In this document: one piece after another, positions 17,416-26,953 of the stretch
Position numbering within the stretch: the stretch's first letter is position 1
How the letters are laid out: each line of letters starts with the position of its first letter
Source of the DNA: a virus
Reading direction: 5' to 3' (one strand)
DNA: 63,776 nt
IMG/VR virus record: IMGVR_UViG_3300009378_000008
Coordinates: 1-63,776 of that record
The notes under the pieces: model-generated
Told to the model about the DNA's origin: nothing
The model's database searches: none
Seen by the model: the letters and a program-made list of their open reading frames with translations, nothing else
Made by a program: the position numbers and the translations under genes

Positions 17416-17895
17416 TCATTGGTCAGGCAGAGCCTGGACTTCCTTGATGACACCGGCCACCATCTTTTCCTGAGCCATCATGACACTCGCCCACATTTTT
17501 TCCAGTTTGCGGAACTTGGCGTTCATCACGTGACCCTTTTTGATTAACGGATTGATCACGGCTTTAAAGGGCTTGAGACGCCACTGCTCTGCCAACCACT
17601 GCTGTACTTTCTTGGCATCAAGGGATCCAGACACAGATACCACGATAAACGCCTTCCCGGGCTTGGCTCCGGAGTACGGAGCGGCACCACTACCATCCAG
17701 CTTTAACTCGAGGGCTTCTTCCATTTCATCGGTATCAATCACCAGGTAATGCCCGTCAACGTCATACGTTTCACCGTCAACGATCTCCATCAACAGGTCG
17801 ATACGTCGTAACATACCACGAAACTTGCGGACCAGCTCTTTGAAATGCTGGTTTTCTTCTGGGCCGAGGTCGGCCAACACACGTAGTTTCCTCAT
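17416..17895 (-). CDS. Unknown 159-residue protein with MRKLRVLA leader
   Basis: The start ATG 17895 overlaps the previous stop as ATGA and gives MRKLRVLADLGPEENQ, nearly the same leader as the topoisomerase IB gene nearby. The body is a small alpha/beta domain with a helical end. The function is unknown; it is the last gene before the promoter at 17400. Confidence 0.75.
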   Translation of the reverse strand: MRKLRVLADLGPEENQHFKELVRKFRGMLRRIDLLMEIVDGETYDVDGHYLVIDTDEMEEALELKLDGSGAAPYSGAKPGKAFIVVSVSGSLDAKKVQQWLAEQWRLKPFKAVINPLIKKGHVMNAKFRKLEKMWASVMMAQEKMVAGVIKEVQALPDQ

Positions 17896-19040
17896 CGCCC
17901 TACTGCCCTCCCGGCTTGACTGACCAGACTCATCTGGACACCGCATACTCCAACCCGGCTGGCGTTGGCGCCTGCGTTCTCAGACCCATCCCCTCCGATA
18001 ATGCCCTTCTTACGAGCCTGCCGTTTAAAACGCTCTGCATTCTCTTGGAGGTAGGACTCAGCGTTTGATAGTTGACTTTCAAGGTACCCTGTAACATCGG
18101 TGGACAGACTGATGGCTTGCCCTCCAAAGTCAAAGCTTTTCTCGCCTTCAGCCAGGTACTGACTACGGAGGGCCACTGCCTTGGCGGCTGTGATCCAGAA
18201 ATGAGCAATAGGTCCTTTGGCCCGTGTCATGGAAAAGGTAGTGACCTGATCCAGAGTGTTAAAATAATCAGCCCCGCTCTTAAGGAACGACATCATGTCA
18301 ACCATCGTATACTGGGCTTCTTCCAGGCCAGTATCCGTGTGGAGCCTGTTAATCCAATCACCGAGTTCCTTCTGAGCCTGCAAAATAGATGGAGTGGTCA
18401 CAAATAGACGGCCAAGTTCCTGTTGGGGAACTCGATCGACTCTGTAGTTCCATATAACTGAGTATGGAACGAGGGAAGGGACCAACTTATTGGTCACTAG
18501 GTCAACGGCATCAACAAAGCGGTACTTGCCATTATCCCCGGCAGAGGAACGGATTACCTGCTTGGAGTAAAGGGAGACGTTATCTTCGTTGAACACCGTG
18601 ACAGAAGCGGTTGGAATACGACCACCAATAGGAAGGATACAAATCAGCTCAGCAGATCCCATGCCATATATCTCCACGGCATCCATAGGACCAAAGGGAT
18701 CAGTAACAGGTGGATAAACCAGGAAAGACTCAAAATAATGTAGGTCTTCTTCACCGTCAAAGTCAAAAATCCACTTAACTTGGTATTCGGTACCATAGTC
18801 GTCGGCTTCGAGGTTATCAGGTAAAGAGAAGTAAGCGGTCGCAGTGGTACGTCGGGTCATGACCTCCACGTGTGGGGCAAACCCGCGGGCATACTCAACA
18901 CCGTCTGGGTCTTGGAGGATCCAAGTCACTACGACGTGTTCTACCTCTTCCAACGGTTCTGGAATCTGGACGACAGCCCGCGCGGTTACTTGATGTCCTA
19001 CCACCGCTTTGAGAATAGCCTCGATGGTATCGTGACTCAC
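17892..19040 (-). CDS. Probable virion protein (382 aa)
   Basis: The first 210 residues are beta-rich, in the style of an immunoglobulin-like or baseplate domain. The rest is helical and ends in a Gly/Ser-rich tail. No family is recognised. It overlaps the topoisomerase gene by ATGA. The structural role is inferred from composition. Confidence 0.6.
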   Translation of the reverse strand: MSHDTIEAILKAVVGHQVTARAVVQIPEPLEEVEHVVVTWILQDPDGVEYARGFAPHVEVMTRRTTATAYFSLPDNLEADDYGTEYQVKWIFDFDGEEDLHYFESFLVYPPVTDPFGPMDAVEIYGMGSAELICILPIGGRIPTASVTVFNEDNVSLYSKQVIRSSAGDNGKYRFVDAVDLVTNKLVPSLVPYSVIWNYRVDRVPQQELGRLFVTTPSILQAQKELGDWINRLHTDTGLEEAQYTMVDMMSFLKSGADYFNTLDQVTTFSMTRAKGPIAHFWITAAKAVALRSQYLAEGEKSFDFGGQAISLSTDVTGYLESQLSNAESYLQENAERFKRQARKKGIIGGDGSENAGANASRVGVCGVQMSLVSQAGRAVGR

Positions 19041-20605
19041 AATTCGGCTCCTTCAAAAGCACGTTGCATACTGCTAACCGAACTCATCATACGCAACAAG
19101 GGTTGTGGTGTGCGAACACCAATCGACCGGAAATGCTGAATCATGATCGATGGGTCAATGTAGTTTTGTATGGCCGTGTCTGGAGTGAGCTTATCCCCAC
19201 TGTAATGGCCCAACGCCTTTGCTACCTTCATCAGCAACAAACGAAATTCTTGTAGGGCCTCCTTTTGGGAAGGCGGGACCCCTTGTCTATGGTACCTGCT
19301 ACCCTTCAATACCTGTTCCGCCAAAAGAGTACCGCGGAGGGTGCGTAACTTGTGGATGGTAACAGGACTTCCGATCCCTTTGAAATAAGCGTTCACCACG
19401 GTAGCAGAGACATGGGCTCCTGATGGTCCGCGAAACACCAAGTCATCTGGTTCCAGACCTTCTGTCAGGATCTTGAGCAAAGCCATTACCTTGCGGCTCC
19501 ATTTGGTGTCCGGAATAATAGCATGCTTATGAGAAATACCGTCCTTGCCCTTATAATGCAGTACCGCAGTGTTTCCCTTAAGCTGGATATGTTTGGCCCT
19601 CAGCGTGGACAAACCATAGGTACTCTGTCCTTTGGTCGAAGAACCAGGGGTCCCTATACGACCCTGTGTAAGGTAAGCAATTTCCACCAGCAAAGCCGGA
19701 ATCTGCTTCTTGGAGCCATCCGACATCAGGTCACGGCGCCATTTCTTGAGAAGGGCTTCGATACCTTTGACCAGCTTAGCCACCTTGGCAAACTTTTCCT
19801 TGGTACGGGCCTTGTGGTACTTTTCGGTATAGTAATACTTGAACTTGGTCCCTTTTGGAGGCTGACCTTTAAACACCCAAGTGTCATCAGATTTGGGGTC
19901 ATACTTAGGGTTCATTTCGATCGTACCAGCAGGAACCCCATTAATCTTTTGTCGTGCCTTGGTATACAGGCCACCGTCTTCCCCAACAAATCCGGTAAAC
20001 CCCTCTGGTATCTTGACCGCCACCCCTTCTTGGGACGCAGCGGTCCTTACATCAGAGGCATCCAAGATTGGTTTACCGCTACTCCGAATGTGGTTAAGTA
20101 ACCACTCTTTTGGTGTGCTCGGTGGGTCCTCATGGACAAAAAGCTTATTGATATGGGGGTCTTTCAATACACCTATGTTCTTATGAAACCGCTTGTAGGC
20201 GGCAGGGCTAGGCTTGGCAGACAGGACGGAAAAGTCTTTCAGGAGAGCAAAATATTCCTCTGGAATTGAGTCCTCAGTGGCTCCGTATATATTAGGAAAT
20301 TTGACCTTCAGGATGGAACCCAAAGCGAGTAGGGCCTTGCTTTCATCCGAGGCGGTGCCACCCTGCTCTAGCTTATCTACAACCTTGCGTAGAGGCGGGA
20401 CTTTGATACCGAATTGGGTGAGGAAGTCCTCAGCTTGGGCAAAGAGCTGGTTCAAACGTACCCTTTGCTGGACCTGTAAGGGCCTTCCAGACTTGACAGA
20501 ATAGATGATATATGCAAGGGTGCGAAAGAAGGAAAGGACGGCTTCAGGGGTTAAATCCACCTGTAACGCGATCTCTACATTGGCAAGAACCCGCAACTCT
20601 TTCAT
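19037..20605 (-). CDS. Type IB DNA topoisomerase
   Basis: 522 residues. It relaxes supercoils through a 3-prime phosphotyrosine. The C-terminal half has the catalytic set: RIGTPG and YGLSTLRAKHI near 320-340, GKDGISHKH near 350, HKLRTLRG near 418, LGHYSGD near 465 and the active-site tyrosine in NYIDP near 480. About 220 residues of unrecognised sequence come first, starting with the leader MKELRVLAN. Viral and bacterial type IB enzymes are usually shorter, about 320 residues. The leader on an enzyme suggests a sorting signal rather than part of the fold. Confidence 0.9.
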   Translation of the reverse strand: MKELRVLANVEIALQVDLTPEAVLSFFRTLAYIIYSVKSGRPLQVQQRVRLNQLFAQAEDFLTQFGIKVPPLRKVVDKLEQGGTASDESKALLALGSILKVKFPNIYGATEDSIPEEYFALLKDFSVLSAKPSPAAYKRFHKNIGVLKDPHINKLFVHEDPPSTPKEWLLNHIRSSGKPILDASDVRTAASQEGVAVKIPEGFTGFVGEDGGLYTKARQKINGVPAGTIEMNPKYDPKSDDTWVFKGQPPKGTKFKYYYTEKYHKARTKEKFAKVAKLVKGIEALLKKWRRDLMSDGSKKQIPALLVEIAYLTQGRIGTPGSSTKGQSTYGLSTLRAKHIQLKGNTAVLHYKGKDGISHKHAIIPDTKWSRKVMALLKILTEGLEPDDLVFRGPSGAHVSATVVNAYFKGIGSPVTIHKLRTLRGTLLAEQVLKGSRYHRQGVPPSQKEALQEFRLLLMKVAKALGHYSGDKLTPDTAIQNYIDPSIMIQHFRSIGVRTPQPLLRMMSSVSSMQRAFEGAEL

Positions 20606-21372
20606 GGCATGTGCTCCAACATTTGTACCTTGGATGAAACGAGGAGGTTCTCTTCAGCCAACAAGGAAGGGAGGAGGGAGAGACCTTCACGGAGGGAAGT
20701 AAATTGCTTGGCACCGGAATGGGTGCTCAGTGGTGTAAATGATGGGGACAGTGAAAGGGAAAATTGAAAACCAGATTTTGTTTGTGTGCCAGATACGATG
20801 ACATGGAAGGAGTCGTAGGTAAAACCTTCTGGGTCCGTTACTCCTGCCAACTCAAGTACCGAAGTGAAAAGAGGGGAATCATTTTCAGCAGACACGTGAC
20901 TATGTATACGGTGATGGTCAAACCTGCCTGAAAGAAGGCGCCGACTCCGTTTATGGATGCCTTTTGCCACTGCTCTTACTTTCGTAGGCATTACCTTCAA
21001 CGTAGCTTTTTCTGTGCAGGCCCTTATAGTAAGGAGTTCAGCACGGACCAAAGCTTGGAGTTCCTCGATCTCCCCGAAGACCTTGCCTAGCTTGTTTTCG
21101 TTATGGAACTGGTATGTTAACTGTGCCTTTAGGGCACCCAAGGTATCCAATTTGGTTCCATAGACTTGCAAGGCTTCAAGATGCCGGTCCAACGTCAACA
21201 GGGAGGGCCCTACCTCATCCTCTTGTAGTTGGTCGAAAGCAGCAGAGAGTTTGTTTACCCGGGAACGCACACCACGTAAGTAACGAGAAACGTCGGGCAG
21301 ACTGCGAAACTTGGGTTCCCCATTTCGACTTAGGATGCGTATTTCCTTCAGCAATTTCTGTTGGACACTCAA
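20602..21372 (-). CDS. Unknown 256-residue protein
   Basis: A coiled-coil-prone N-terminal 150 residues is followed by a beta-rich end. The start contains LLKEIRILSRNGEP, similar to the MKxLRVLA leader. It overlaps the topoisomerase start by 4 nt. No family is recognised; a virion role is possible. Confidence 0.7.
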   Translation of the reverse strand: MSVQQKLLKEIRILSRNGEPKFRSLPDVSRYLRGVRSRVNKLSAAFDQLQEDEVGPSLLTLDRHLEALQVYGTKLDTLGALKAQLTYQFHNENKLGKVFGEIEELQALVRAELLTIRACTEKATLKVMPTKVRAVAKGIHKRSRRLLSGRFDHHRIHSHVSAENDSPLFTSVLELAGVTDPEGFTYDSFHVIVSGTQTKSGFQFSLSLSPSFTPLSTHSGAKQFTSLREGLSLLPSLLAEENLLVSSKVQMLEHMP

Positions 21373-21375
21373 CGG

Positions 21376-22545
21376 TCAAATCCTCTCAATAGGGTTACCA
21401 GCTTTCATCGCTTTGTTACCTCCGTGTGGTAACATGGTGCCCAACTCAAATTCTTTTAATGGAAAGGCGTTACACTCGTGCCCGTAAACATGACCGCGGG
21501 CATCCATCAATGGGTCAGAATCTGTGGTACGCCAATATCGGCTATATACGTGGTCAAACAACATGGACAGCTTGGGTACCTCAGCCACCAGGGAGGGTAA
21601 AACAATAGTGCCCGTTGCAAGTCCTTCCAACAGGATGATGTCCTGCAGGTCCTGAATCTTGGAGAAGTCCGCCAGTAACATTTCACTGGACAGACGGAAT
21701 TGCAGTTCAATGTGAGTAATCTTGGCACCACGGACAGGAAACTCCAGCTTCAGGAGGCTTTTCACACCTGTGGCAAAGGCCAGGATAGACTCTGGGGAAC
21801 ATCCACCCTCACCGCCCAACAATACGTTGTTGACAGACAGGGGTAAAAACACCTGTTGCTGGTTATCAAAGATGCGGATAGATTCGACCGCTACCGCGTT
21901 CTTGGGTACCATTATATTAAACAGTACAAACGCGCCTTCTCGTTCCGCCATCAGCTTATTGGGTGCCGAGGTATGGTCAATGGAAACGCCCTCTGCATCT
22001 TTAAAATTAGAGGGCGTGAGCACTGTGCGAGAACCTCGAAAAACGTTGTACCCGCCAATATAAGAGGTACCAAAGCAAACGGGACACGAGGTCCCAGAAA
22101 AGCCAAATGGGTTGGTGGATGGTGTGGACATGGACTCATCTATTTCCCCGAGATCCACGATTTCTTCGTCGGCTGTCAATGAATCAGGTGTACGCTTGTT
22201 CTCTCCGGTACGCATACGAATGTTGGTTGTGTTGGTCAATGTCGACCGGTCAGCATGAGCACTGTCGGCAGGCGTCATCGTAACAGGGGATCCGCTCAAC
22301 AAGGTGTCCATCACTTCTGGTTTCATGGATCCATCAGAAGCCAAGGTATCGTTATAAGTGCAGGTACAACGATAACCATTGGTGAGAGGTAGGTACAAGG
22401 TTACAGGGTGCGGGTTCACCAAAAACGCATTGTTGAACTCATGCTGGGCTACTTCAGAGGTACGCTCCAACACACGATCTGCCACCTCTTTCACCCTGTG
22501 ATTCTTGGGCTTTCTCTGGCGCCCTCTTTGACGAACAACTGGCAT
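21376..22545 (-). CDS. Probable virion protein (389 aa)
   Basis: The start ATG 22545 has GAGGG 6 nt upstream. An Arg/Lys-rich N-terminus is followed by a beta-rich body with two cysteine clusters (CTC near 58 and CPVC near 145). There is no enzymatic motif. It is the first gene of this minus-strand transcript and diverges from the RuvC-like gene. The structural role is an inference. Confidence 0.65.
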   Translation of the reverse strand: MPVVRQRGRQRKPKNHRVKEVADRVLERTSEVAQHEFNNAFLVNPHPVTLYLPLTNGYRCTCTYNDTLASDGSMKPEVMDTLLSGSPVTMTPADSAHADRSTLTNTTNIRMRTGENKRTPDSLTADEEIVDLGEIDESMSTPSTNPFGFSGTSCPVCFGTSYIGGYNVFRGSRTVLTPSNFKDAEGVSIDHTSAPNKLMAEREGAFVLFNIMVPKNAVAVESIRIFDNQQQVFLPLSVNNVLLGGEGGCSPESILAFATGVKSLLKLEFPVRGAKITHIELQFRLSSEMLLADFSKIQDLQDIILLEGLATGTIVLPSLVAEVPKLSMLFDHVYSRYWRTTDSDPLMDARGHVYGHECNAFPLKEFELGTMLPHGGNKAMKAGNPIERI

Positions 22546-22605
22546 GAAAATCCCTCGTATAATCCAGAAAAAGTGCTGGTATCGGCCCAAACGCCCTTAG
22601 TTCCC

Positions 22606-22613
22606 TGTAAATT
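22606..22613 (+). promoter_or_regulatory. TGTAAATT element before the RuvC-like gene
   Basis: One mismatch from the octamer, on the plus strand, 24 bp before the start at 22637. Confidence 0.55.
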
Positions 22614-22636
22614 AAGAGAGTACAAGGCGTACCTAA

Positions 22637-23287
22637 ATGAAATTATTGACAGACGGGACAGATATAGTGGAAAAAGGAAGGATAAGGGTCATAGGGCATG
22701 ACCCAGGATCACGTAATTATGCCTACTCAGTGGTGGATGCTCGTGTGTGGGGGCACCTATTCCAGTACAAGGTACGCAAGTGTGGCATCATAGAAAAGGC
22801 AATACCTGCCCTTAAAGATGACCTCAAGGAGGGTACCGTTCAATTTATTAAAGAGGTAGATGGTATAATAGGAGACTTTAAACCTGTCAACTATTTCATC
22901 GCAGAGCGGTTCGTGAGTAGGGGGCTGCGTGGAGATATTGGGGAACGTGCCAATATCATGCTAGGCATCGCGCTAGCACTCACCACCAGAAAAAAGGTAG
23001 GTGTGGTGGAGACCCCCATGATTACCGCCTCCACCTGGAAGAACAGGACGAAAAAGATTTTGGACCTAAAAGAGTTATACAAGCAATGTCGGGTGCCACC
23101 ACATGAGGTAGACGCTACGTTAATTGCCTTGTTTATAGCGTGCCAGCATTTTAAAATTAAACCCTATTCCTTCTTCAAGTCGGTAAAACATGTCCGAAAG
23201 TTTGTAGACAGGGTGGAGTCGGCTACAACCAGCAAACACCGCAACATACGACCAAAAAAATCTTTTGACCAATGTTTTGTCCATTAA
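22637..23287 (+). CDS. RuvC-like Holliday-junction resolvase
   Basis: 216 residues. The RNase H-fold catalytic set is visible: Asp22 in VIGHDPGSRN, Glu in IAERF near residue 90, and the C-terminal HEVDAT acid pair near 156-160. Phage RuvC-like enzymes cut branched DNA before packaging. The last 50 residues are basic and extend past the usual core. It opens a three-gene plus-strand island with its own promoter element and overlaps the next gene by 16 nt. Confidence 0.88.
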   Translation: MKLLTDGTDIVEKGRIRVIGHDPGSRNYAYSVVDARVWGHLFQYKVRKCGIIEKAIPALKDDLKEGTVQFIKEVDGIIGDFKPVNYFIAERFVSRGLRGDIGERANIMLGIALALTTRKKVGVVETPMITASTWKNRTKKILDLKELYKQCRVPPHEVDATLIALFIACQHFKIKPYSFFKSVKHVRKFVDRVESATTSKHRNIRPKKSFDQCFVH

Positions 23288-23736
23288 TAGGGAACCGGTT
23301 GGCAGAGTGCCAACCATCATGTATGTGGCAATCCAACTCTGGGTGCCTGCACTCGGAGGACGAGATACCAGATAAAATTCTGGCCAAGGCTAAGGGAATA
23401 CCAGTACAAGAGGTAAAAAGGAGGAGGGAGGAGGGTGTGCGCAAAATCCACATCCTGATCATGTTACACCATTACCTAGAATACACGGCTAACAGGGCGG
23501 GACCCGCCCTGAACCCCTTGCAAGAGAGTTTACATATAAGGTATCCGTACAACCTACCAGACATTAAGGGGAAGCTAGGGTACGTCCTACCCGCAACCAA
23601 CAAAAATTTATTTAGGTCCTTTTTAAATGATACGAAGGCCCGACGAAGGTTTCCATTAAAAACCGTATTACACCTATCTGCCAAGGAGTTACACCGACTC
23701 CGACGCCACCACAAGGAGAACGAAACTGATGGATAA
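23272..23736 (+). CDS. Unknown 154-residue protein, cysteine-rich start
   Basis: Cysteines near residues 3, 13, 17 and 25 could bind one zinc. The rest is basic and helical. It overlaps both neighbours in the island, so it is translationally coupled with the resolvase. It might assist resolution or packaging, but no family is recognised. Confidence 0.65.
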   Translation: MFCPLIGNRLAECQPSCMWQSNSGCLHSEDEIPDKILAKAKGIPVQEVKRRREEGVRKIHILIMLHHYLEYTANRAGPALNPLQESLHIRYPYNLPDIKGKLGYVLPATNKNLFRSFLNDTKARRRFPLKTVLHLSAKELHRLRRHHKENETDG

Positions 23737-24376
23737 CGACCAAGCAATGCGCCCGAGTGAAGTTACCAGACTGGATTTCCACGAGTTGGAAAAGGCCAGC
23801 ATTGGTCCTGTATGGGTATTCAACAACACCAAGGGTACCAAACGTAGTGACATCATGTTCAGTAGTGCCCGACCCAATGGCACGGGTACCGACACAGTGA
23901 AAATACCTGTTACGTTCCTACCAATCGATCTCACCACCCAGGTCCCTCGTGAACAACTTATGACAGGCGCCGAGTTTCGGCGAGCGGTATCCGGGGGGCT
24001 TCTCAAAGTGGTGTCAGATACGGACGCCCGCGGTTACATGCGGTCGCTAGATCGGGAAAGCATCTCAGAAGAAAAACGGCGGCTGCGTGATCTGGATGCC
24101 ACCAGTGCTATCCAGAGCCAGTCTACCAGCATGGGACATTCTGCGGCGGAAGCCGTGGTGAGAAACAGTTTGGACGTGGATGGAGTATCACCGGCTGTAG
24201 TAAGCTTGATGGCAAGCGTGGGGGAAGACTCCCACCAATCCCAACTTAACAACACCTTGAGGTCCATGGCAGAGAGTCTGACCGATACGGATTGGGATCA
24301 CATCATGAGTGAAGCCCGTCGAAACAAGTTGAAGAAGACCCTCCAGTATGCGAAGAAGGAAAAAGAGCAGAGGTAA
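23729..24376 (+). CDS. Unknown 215-residue protein
   Basis: The N-terminal 85 residues are mixed alpha/beta and the rest helical, with a Lys-rich end. No recognised domain. It is the last gene before a strong terminator, which closes the plus-strand island. Confidence 0.65.
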   Translation: MDNDQAMRPSEVTRLDFHELEKASIGPVWVFNNTKGTKRSDIMFSSARPNGTGTDTVKIPVTFLPIDLTTQVPREQLMTGAEFRRAVSGGLLKVVSDTDARGYMRSLDRESISEEKRRLRDLDATSAIQSQSTSMGHSAAEAVVRNSLDVDGVSPAVVSLMASVGEDSHQSQLNNTLRSMAESLTDTDWDHIMSEARRNKLKKTLQYAKKEKEQR

Positions 24377-24405
24377 CACGCCCGTCACCTTTGCTGGTCC
24401 TGTGA

Positions 24406-24444
24406 GGGTCCAGGTCGGGTTTTAAGCCTGCCTGGACCCTTTTA
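24406..24444 (+). terminator. Rho-independent terminator of the RuvC island
   Basis: GGGTCCAGG pairs perfectly with CCTGGACCC over a 16-nt loop and is followed by TTTT. It separates convergent transcripts. Confidence 0.85.
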
Positions 24445-24484
24445 TCATGTGTGAGCTAAAAGTAGTGGAGAGGACCAGAGGAGG

Positions 24485-25594
24485 TCAGGAAAGGCGAACG
24501 CGGAGTTCTTGGAGGAAGGCAAGGCCCGTACGTTGTGGAACGTCCAGGGAACGAAGACAGTACCGGATGTAGCGGTGTAGGCGCCCGCAACCCAACAAAC
24601 GTTCAAAGTATTGTTCGTTGGTTACACCTTTACGTACCATCTTCTTTTCTTGTAGCCAGTCTGTGAACCGGGCATCATGAGTACCCGTAAGGAGTTCCAG
24701 GAACCTACGCTTTTTCCCACCGTACCCAGCCAGCAAGGATCTGGCGGTTAAAGCATCTTCGATTGTGAAAGCTCGATCACGGAAACTCTGTTGGGAACCT
24801 GTCAACGTCGATACCAAAAAGTCATCCGATTCCACCACGCGGAGGCTATCCCGTAACATATCCAATGACACCTTGAGGCTGGAGAAAGTACCATCATCAT
24901 TCCGGATGAGGTTATTCCTGCTCTTGGATGTATGCTTGAGGATCAGGTTCACACCATGGTTGTGGATACTGCGTTTGGCAATGTTCGTGCTGTGAAGCCG
25001 ACTGTCCACACAGGGGTACATCAACAACAGACTTTGGATACCCCTAAGCAACAAGTCCATCACAAGGTCTTCAAGGTCAATGCCATAGGACCGGGCCAGA
25101 AACCGCATTTTCTTGGTAACAAATTTTCGGGTATATATGTCCACCTCTTTTACCACCCGCTCTGTAGCGGCGTTAATGCCTCGTAGGGGCAAGGCCTTGT
25201 AGCGGTCTGTATAGGGGGGTAATGCCCGTCGAAGGTCCTTCGACCGTTTGAGATATCGGGCAAGCTCAGTGTCACGGCTTTTGACTTCAAATTCCTGGGA
25301 GGTCCTGGTGGCTTGCTGACGTGTCCAGTAGGCATTATGGACGTAGCTGTAGTATAACCAGGTTTTAATATTTTTTAAGATGTACCCTTGTACCCCCAAC
25401 TCTGCCCTAAATTCCCTGACGCTGATACCTTCACCAAGGAGGTCCTCCAACCGTCGGGTAAGCTCTCGGCTCTTAATACCCCTGAACAGGTAGAGCAGAA
25501 CGGCGGTAACTGCCCTACGTTGCCAGCTTAGGGGTATCCTTAAATAACTTGGGAAGTGGTGTATTAACATCAACTCGATGGTGTTTCGGCCCAT
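24485..25594 (-). CDS. Sigma-factor-like protein (candidate late sigma)
   Basis: 369 residues. Residues of about 155-235 resemble sigma-70 region 2: an Arg/Lys-rich helix, then DLVMDLLLRGIQSLL, then DSRLHSTNIAKRSIHNHGVNLI, in the order expected for core binding and -10 recognition. The last 100 residues are helical and basic and could be a region-4-like part. It is a candidate reader of the TGTAAATA boxes. The match is by pattern only; alternatives are another helical DNA-binding protein. Confidence 0.5.
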   Translation of the reverse strand: MGRNTIELMLIHHFPSYLRIPLSWQRRAVTAVLLYLFRGIKSRELTRRLEDLLGEGISVREFRAELGVQGYILKNIKTWLYYSYVHNAYWTRQQATRTSQEFEVKSRDTELARYLKRSKDLRRALPPYTDRYKALPLRGINAATERVVKEVDIYTRKFVTKKMRFLARSYGIDLEDLVMDLLLRGIQSLLLMYPCVDSRLHSTNIAKRSIHNHGVNLILKHTSKSRNNLIRNDDGTFSSLKVSLDMLRDSLRVVESDDFLVSTLTGSQQSFRDRAFTIEDALTARSLLAGYGGKKRRFLELLTGTHDARFTDWLQEKKMVRKGVTNEQYFERLLGCGRLHRYIRYCLRSLDVPQRTGLAFLQELRVRLS

Positions 25595-25605
25595 TTGTCA
25601 TCCCC

Positions 25606-26385
25606 TCACTTTTCGTCAAATTCGATGCTAACGGTAGCCCCTGTTTCATGGTCCCGGACCTTCATCGTGTCCCGTCTGCTGCGGGAACCGCGTTTCTTTT
25701 TTGGCTTTTTCCCTTGAGCCAAAGATTCCAAGTCTGAGGTACAAGCATCAATGGTGGGTGCTTCGTAACTATCCAGGTCTGACTTCTTTCGGATGACGGG
25801 CATACGCTTTTTGGTCAAAAGGTGGGAACGTAGATCTTTGGGCGTTTGGATTTTCCCTTCTTCCGTCAAACGTTCCGATAGGGCTGTAAACCGACTCTTG
25901 GACAGGACTGAGGCAATCGGAAGGGTTAAGAAAACCAACTTTTTGCGGTAACGTTTGGAACGGAGTGAGCTGGCAACATGGAGGTACTTGAGGTCCTTGG
26001 TGGCCCCAATGACACGCCCCTGAAACCAACAGTCGAGGTAGGATATACGGGGAGCCGACAAGTTCATAAAAATGGGCTGGCCAAATTTGTAACCCGTCTT
26101 TTGGACGGTGGCAGCGTACTTGAACAAGTAGGCCAATATGCGGAGTTGGCTGGGTTTGAGGTCCTTGGCGATTATCGCGATTTGCTCGATCGCGTCTTCC
26201 TGGACCGTCACCAGCTTGTAGGTATCTGGGGTAAAATCGTCACAGGCAGAAGCAAAGGACTGAACCCCGAGGTCCTTACACTTTTTATCATAAACAGCGG
26301 GCCCTCTCTTATGATGGAGGCATTCCCCGCACTTCATACCCAAACTTAGCTTCCCTGACTTGGAAGGCGTCCCTTTCTTCAACAT
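25606..26385 (-). CDS. Unknown protein with N-terminal zinc site (259 aa)
   Basis: The start holds CGEC (residues 19-22), a Cys near 36 and another near 48, a probable zinc knuckle ending ACDDF. A helical middle and a long Lys/Arg-rich disordered tail follow. It lies 11 bp upstream of the sigma-like gene in the same transcript. The function is unknown, though a role in transcription would fit the context. Confidence 0.65.
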   Translation of the reverse strand: MLKKGTPSKSGKLSLGMKCGECLHHKRGPAVYDKKCKDLGVQSFASACDDFTPDTYKLVTVQEDAIEQIAIIAKDLKPSQLRILAYLFKYAATVQKTGYKFGQPIFMNLSAPRISYLDCWFQGRVIGATKDLKYLHVASSLRSKRYRKKLVFLTLPIASVLSKSRFTALSERLTEEGKIQTPKDLRSHLLTKKRMPVIRKKSDLDSYEAPTIDACTSDLESLAQGKKPKKKRGSRSRRDTMKVRDHETGATVSIEFDEK

Positions 26386-26440
26386 AATGATTCCCCGGTT
26401 GGTAGGTGAGCGTTATACGCTCACGGTTGGTAGTTGGTAT

Positions 26441-26935
26441 CTAGTGCCCTATGTGCCTCATATATACCACTTTAATTCCCTCTTTCACCACTTGGTCCTG
26501 CGTTAACCCTAGACCCTTCGCTGATAGTTTTAACATACGATGGGTTGCAGCGTCAAGCGTTGTCATGTATTTCACGGGTCGGTGGTCGGAACCCTTTGAT
26601 ATTTCGTTCGCTTTGGAGATGACAGAAGCCAGATAAACCGCTTGGTCTACCTGGCCGGAACCCTTCCATTTGGAACAGAGTTGGGTGATATACTGGGTAC
26701 CATACTTGACATACTGGGGAATGCGTATCTGGTGGGTGTTATAATGACAAATCCCGCACAGGGTTACAGTAGGACCGGTTTCCCCTCCGCAATGCCGAGG
26801 TACCACATGGTGTTCTTCCAAGCCATCTTTGTCTTGGCAAATCCAACAGTGGTCCAACTTCAATGTACGCTTAATTTCCAAACGTTGTGCCCTTGTTAAT
26901 ACTTTAACTTGATGGAGCCGTGCGGGTTTGCCCAT
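26441..26935 (-). CDS. HNH endonuclease (164 aa)
   Basis: CWIC, then GLEEHHVVPRHCGG and a second CGIC form the HNH core in the first 75 residues. The rest is helical with a possible ribbon-helix-helix-like end. The frame is open to 27082, but a sigma-70 promoter at 26954-26982 places transcription start near 26948, so ATG 26935 or GTG 26944 is the real start. The mRNA would be nearly leaderless. Confidence 0.85.
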   Translation of the reverse strand: MGKPARLHQVKVLTRAQRLEIKRTLKLDHCWICQDKDGLEEHHVVPRHCGGETGPTVTLCGICHYNTHQIRIPQYVKYGTQYITQLCSKWKGSGQVDQAVYLASVISKANEISKGSDHRPVKYMTTLDAATHRMLKLSAKGLGLTQDQVVKEGIKVVYMRHIGH

Positions 26936-26953
26936 ACCCAACACTACGACACC

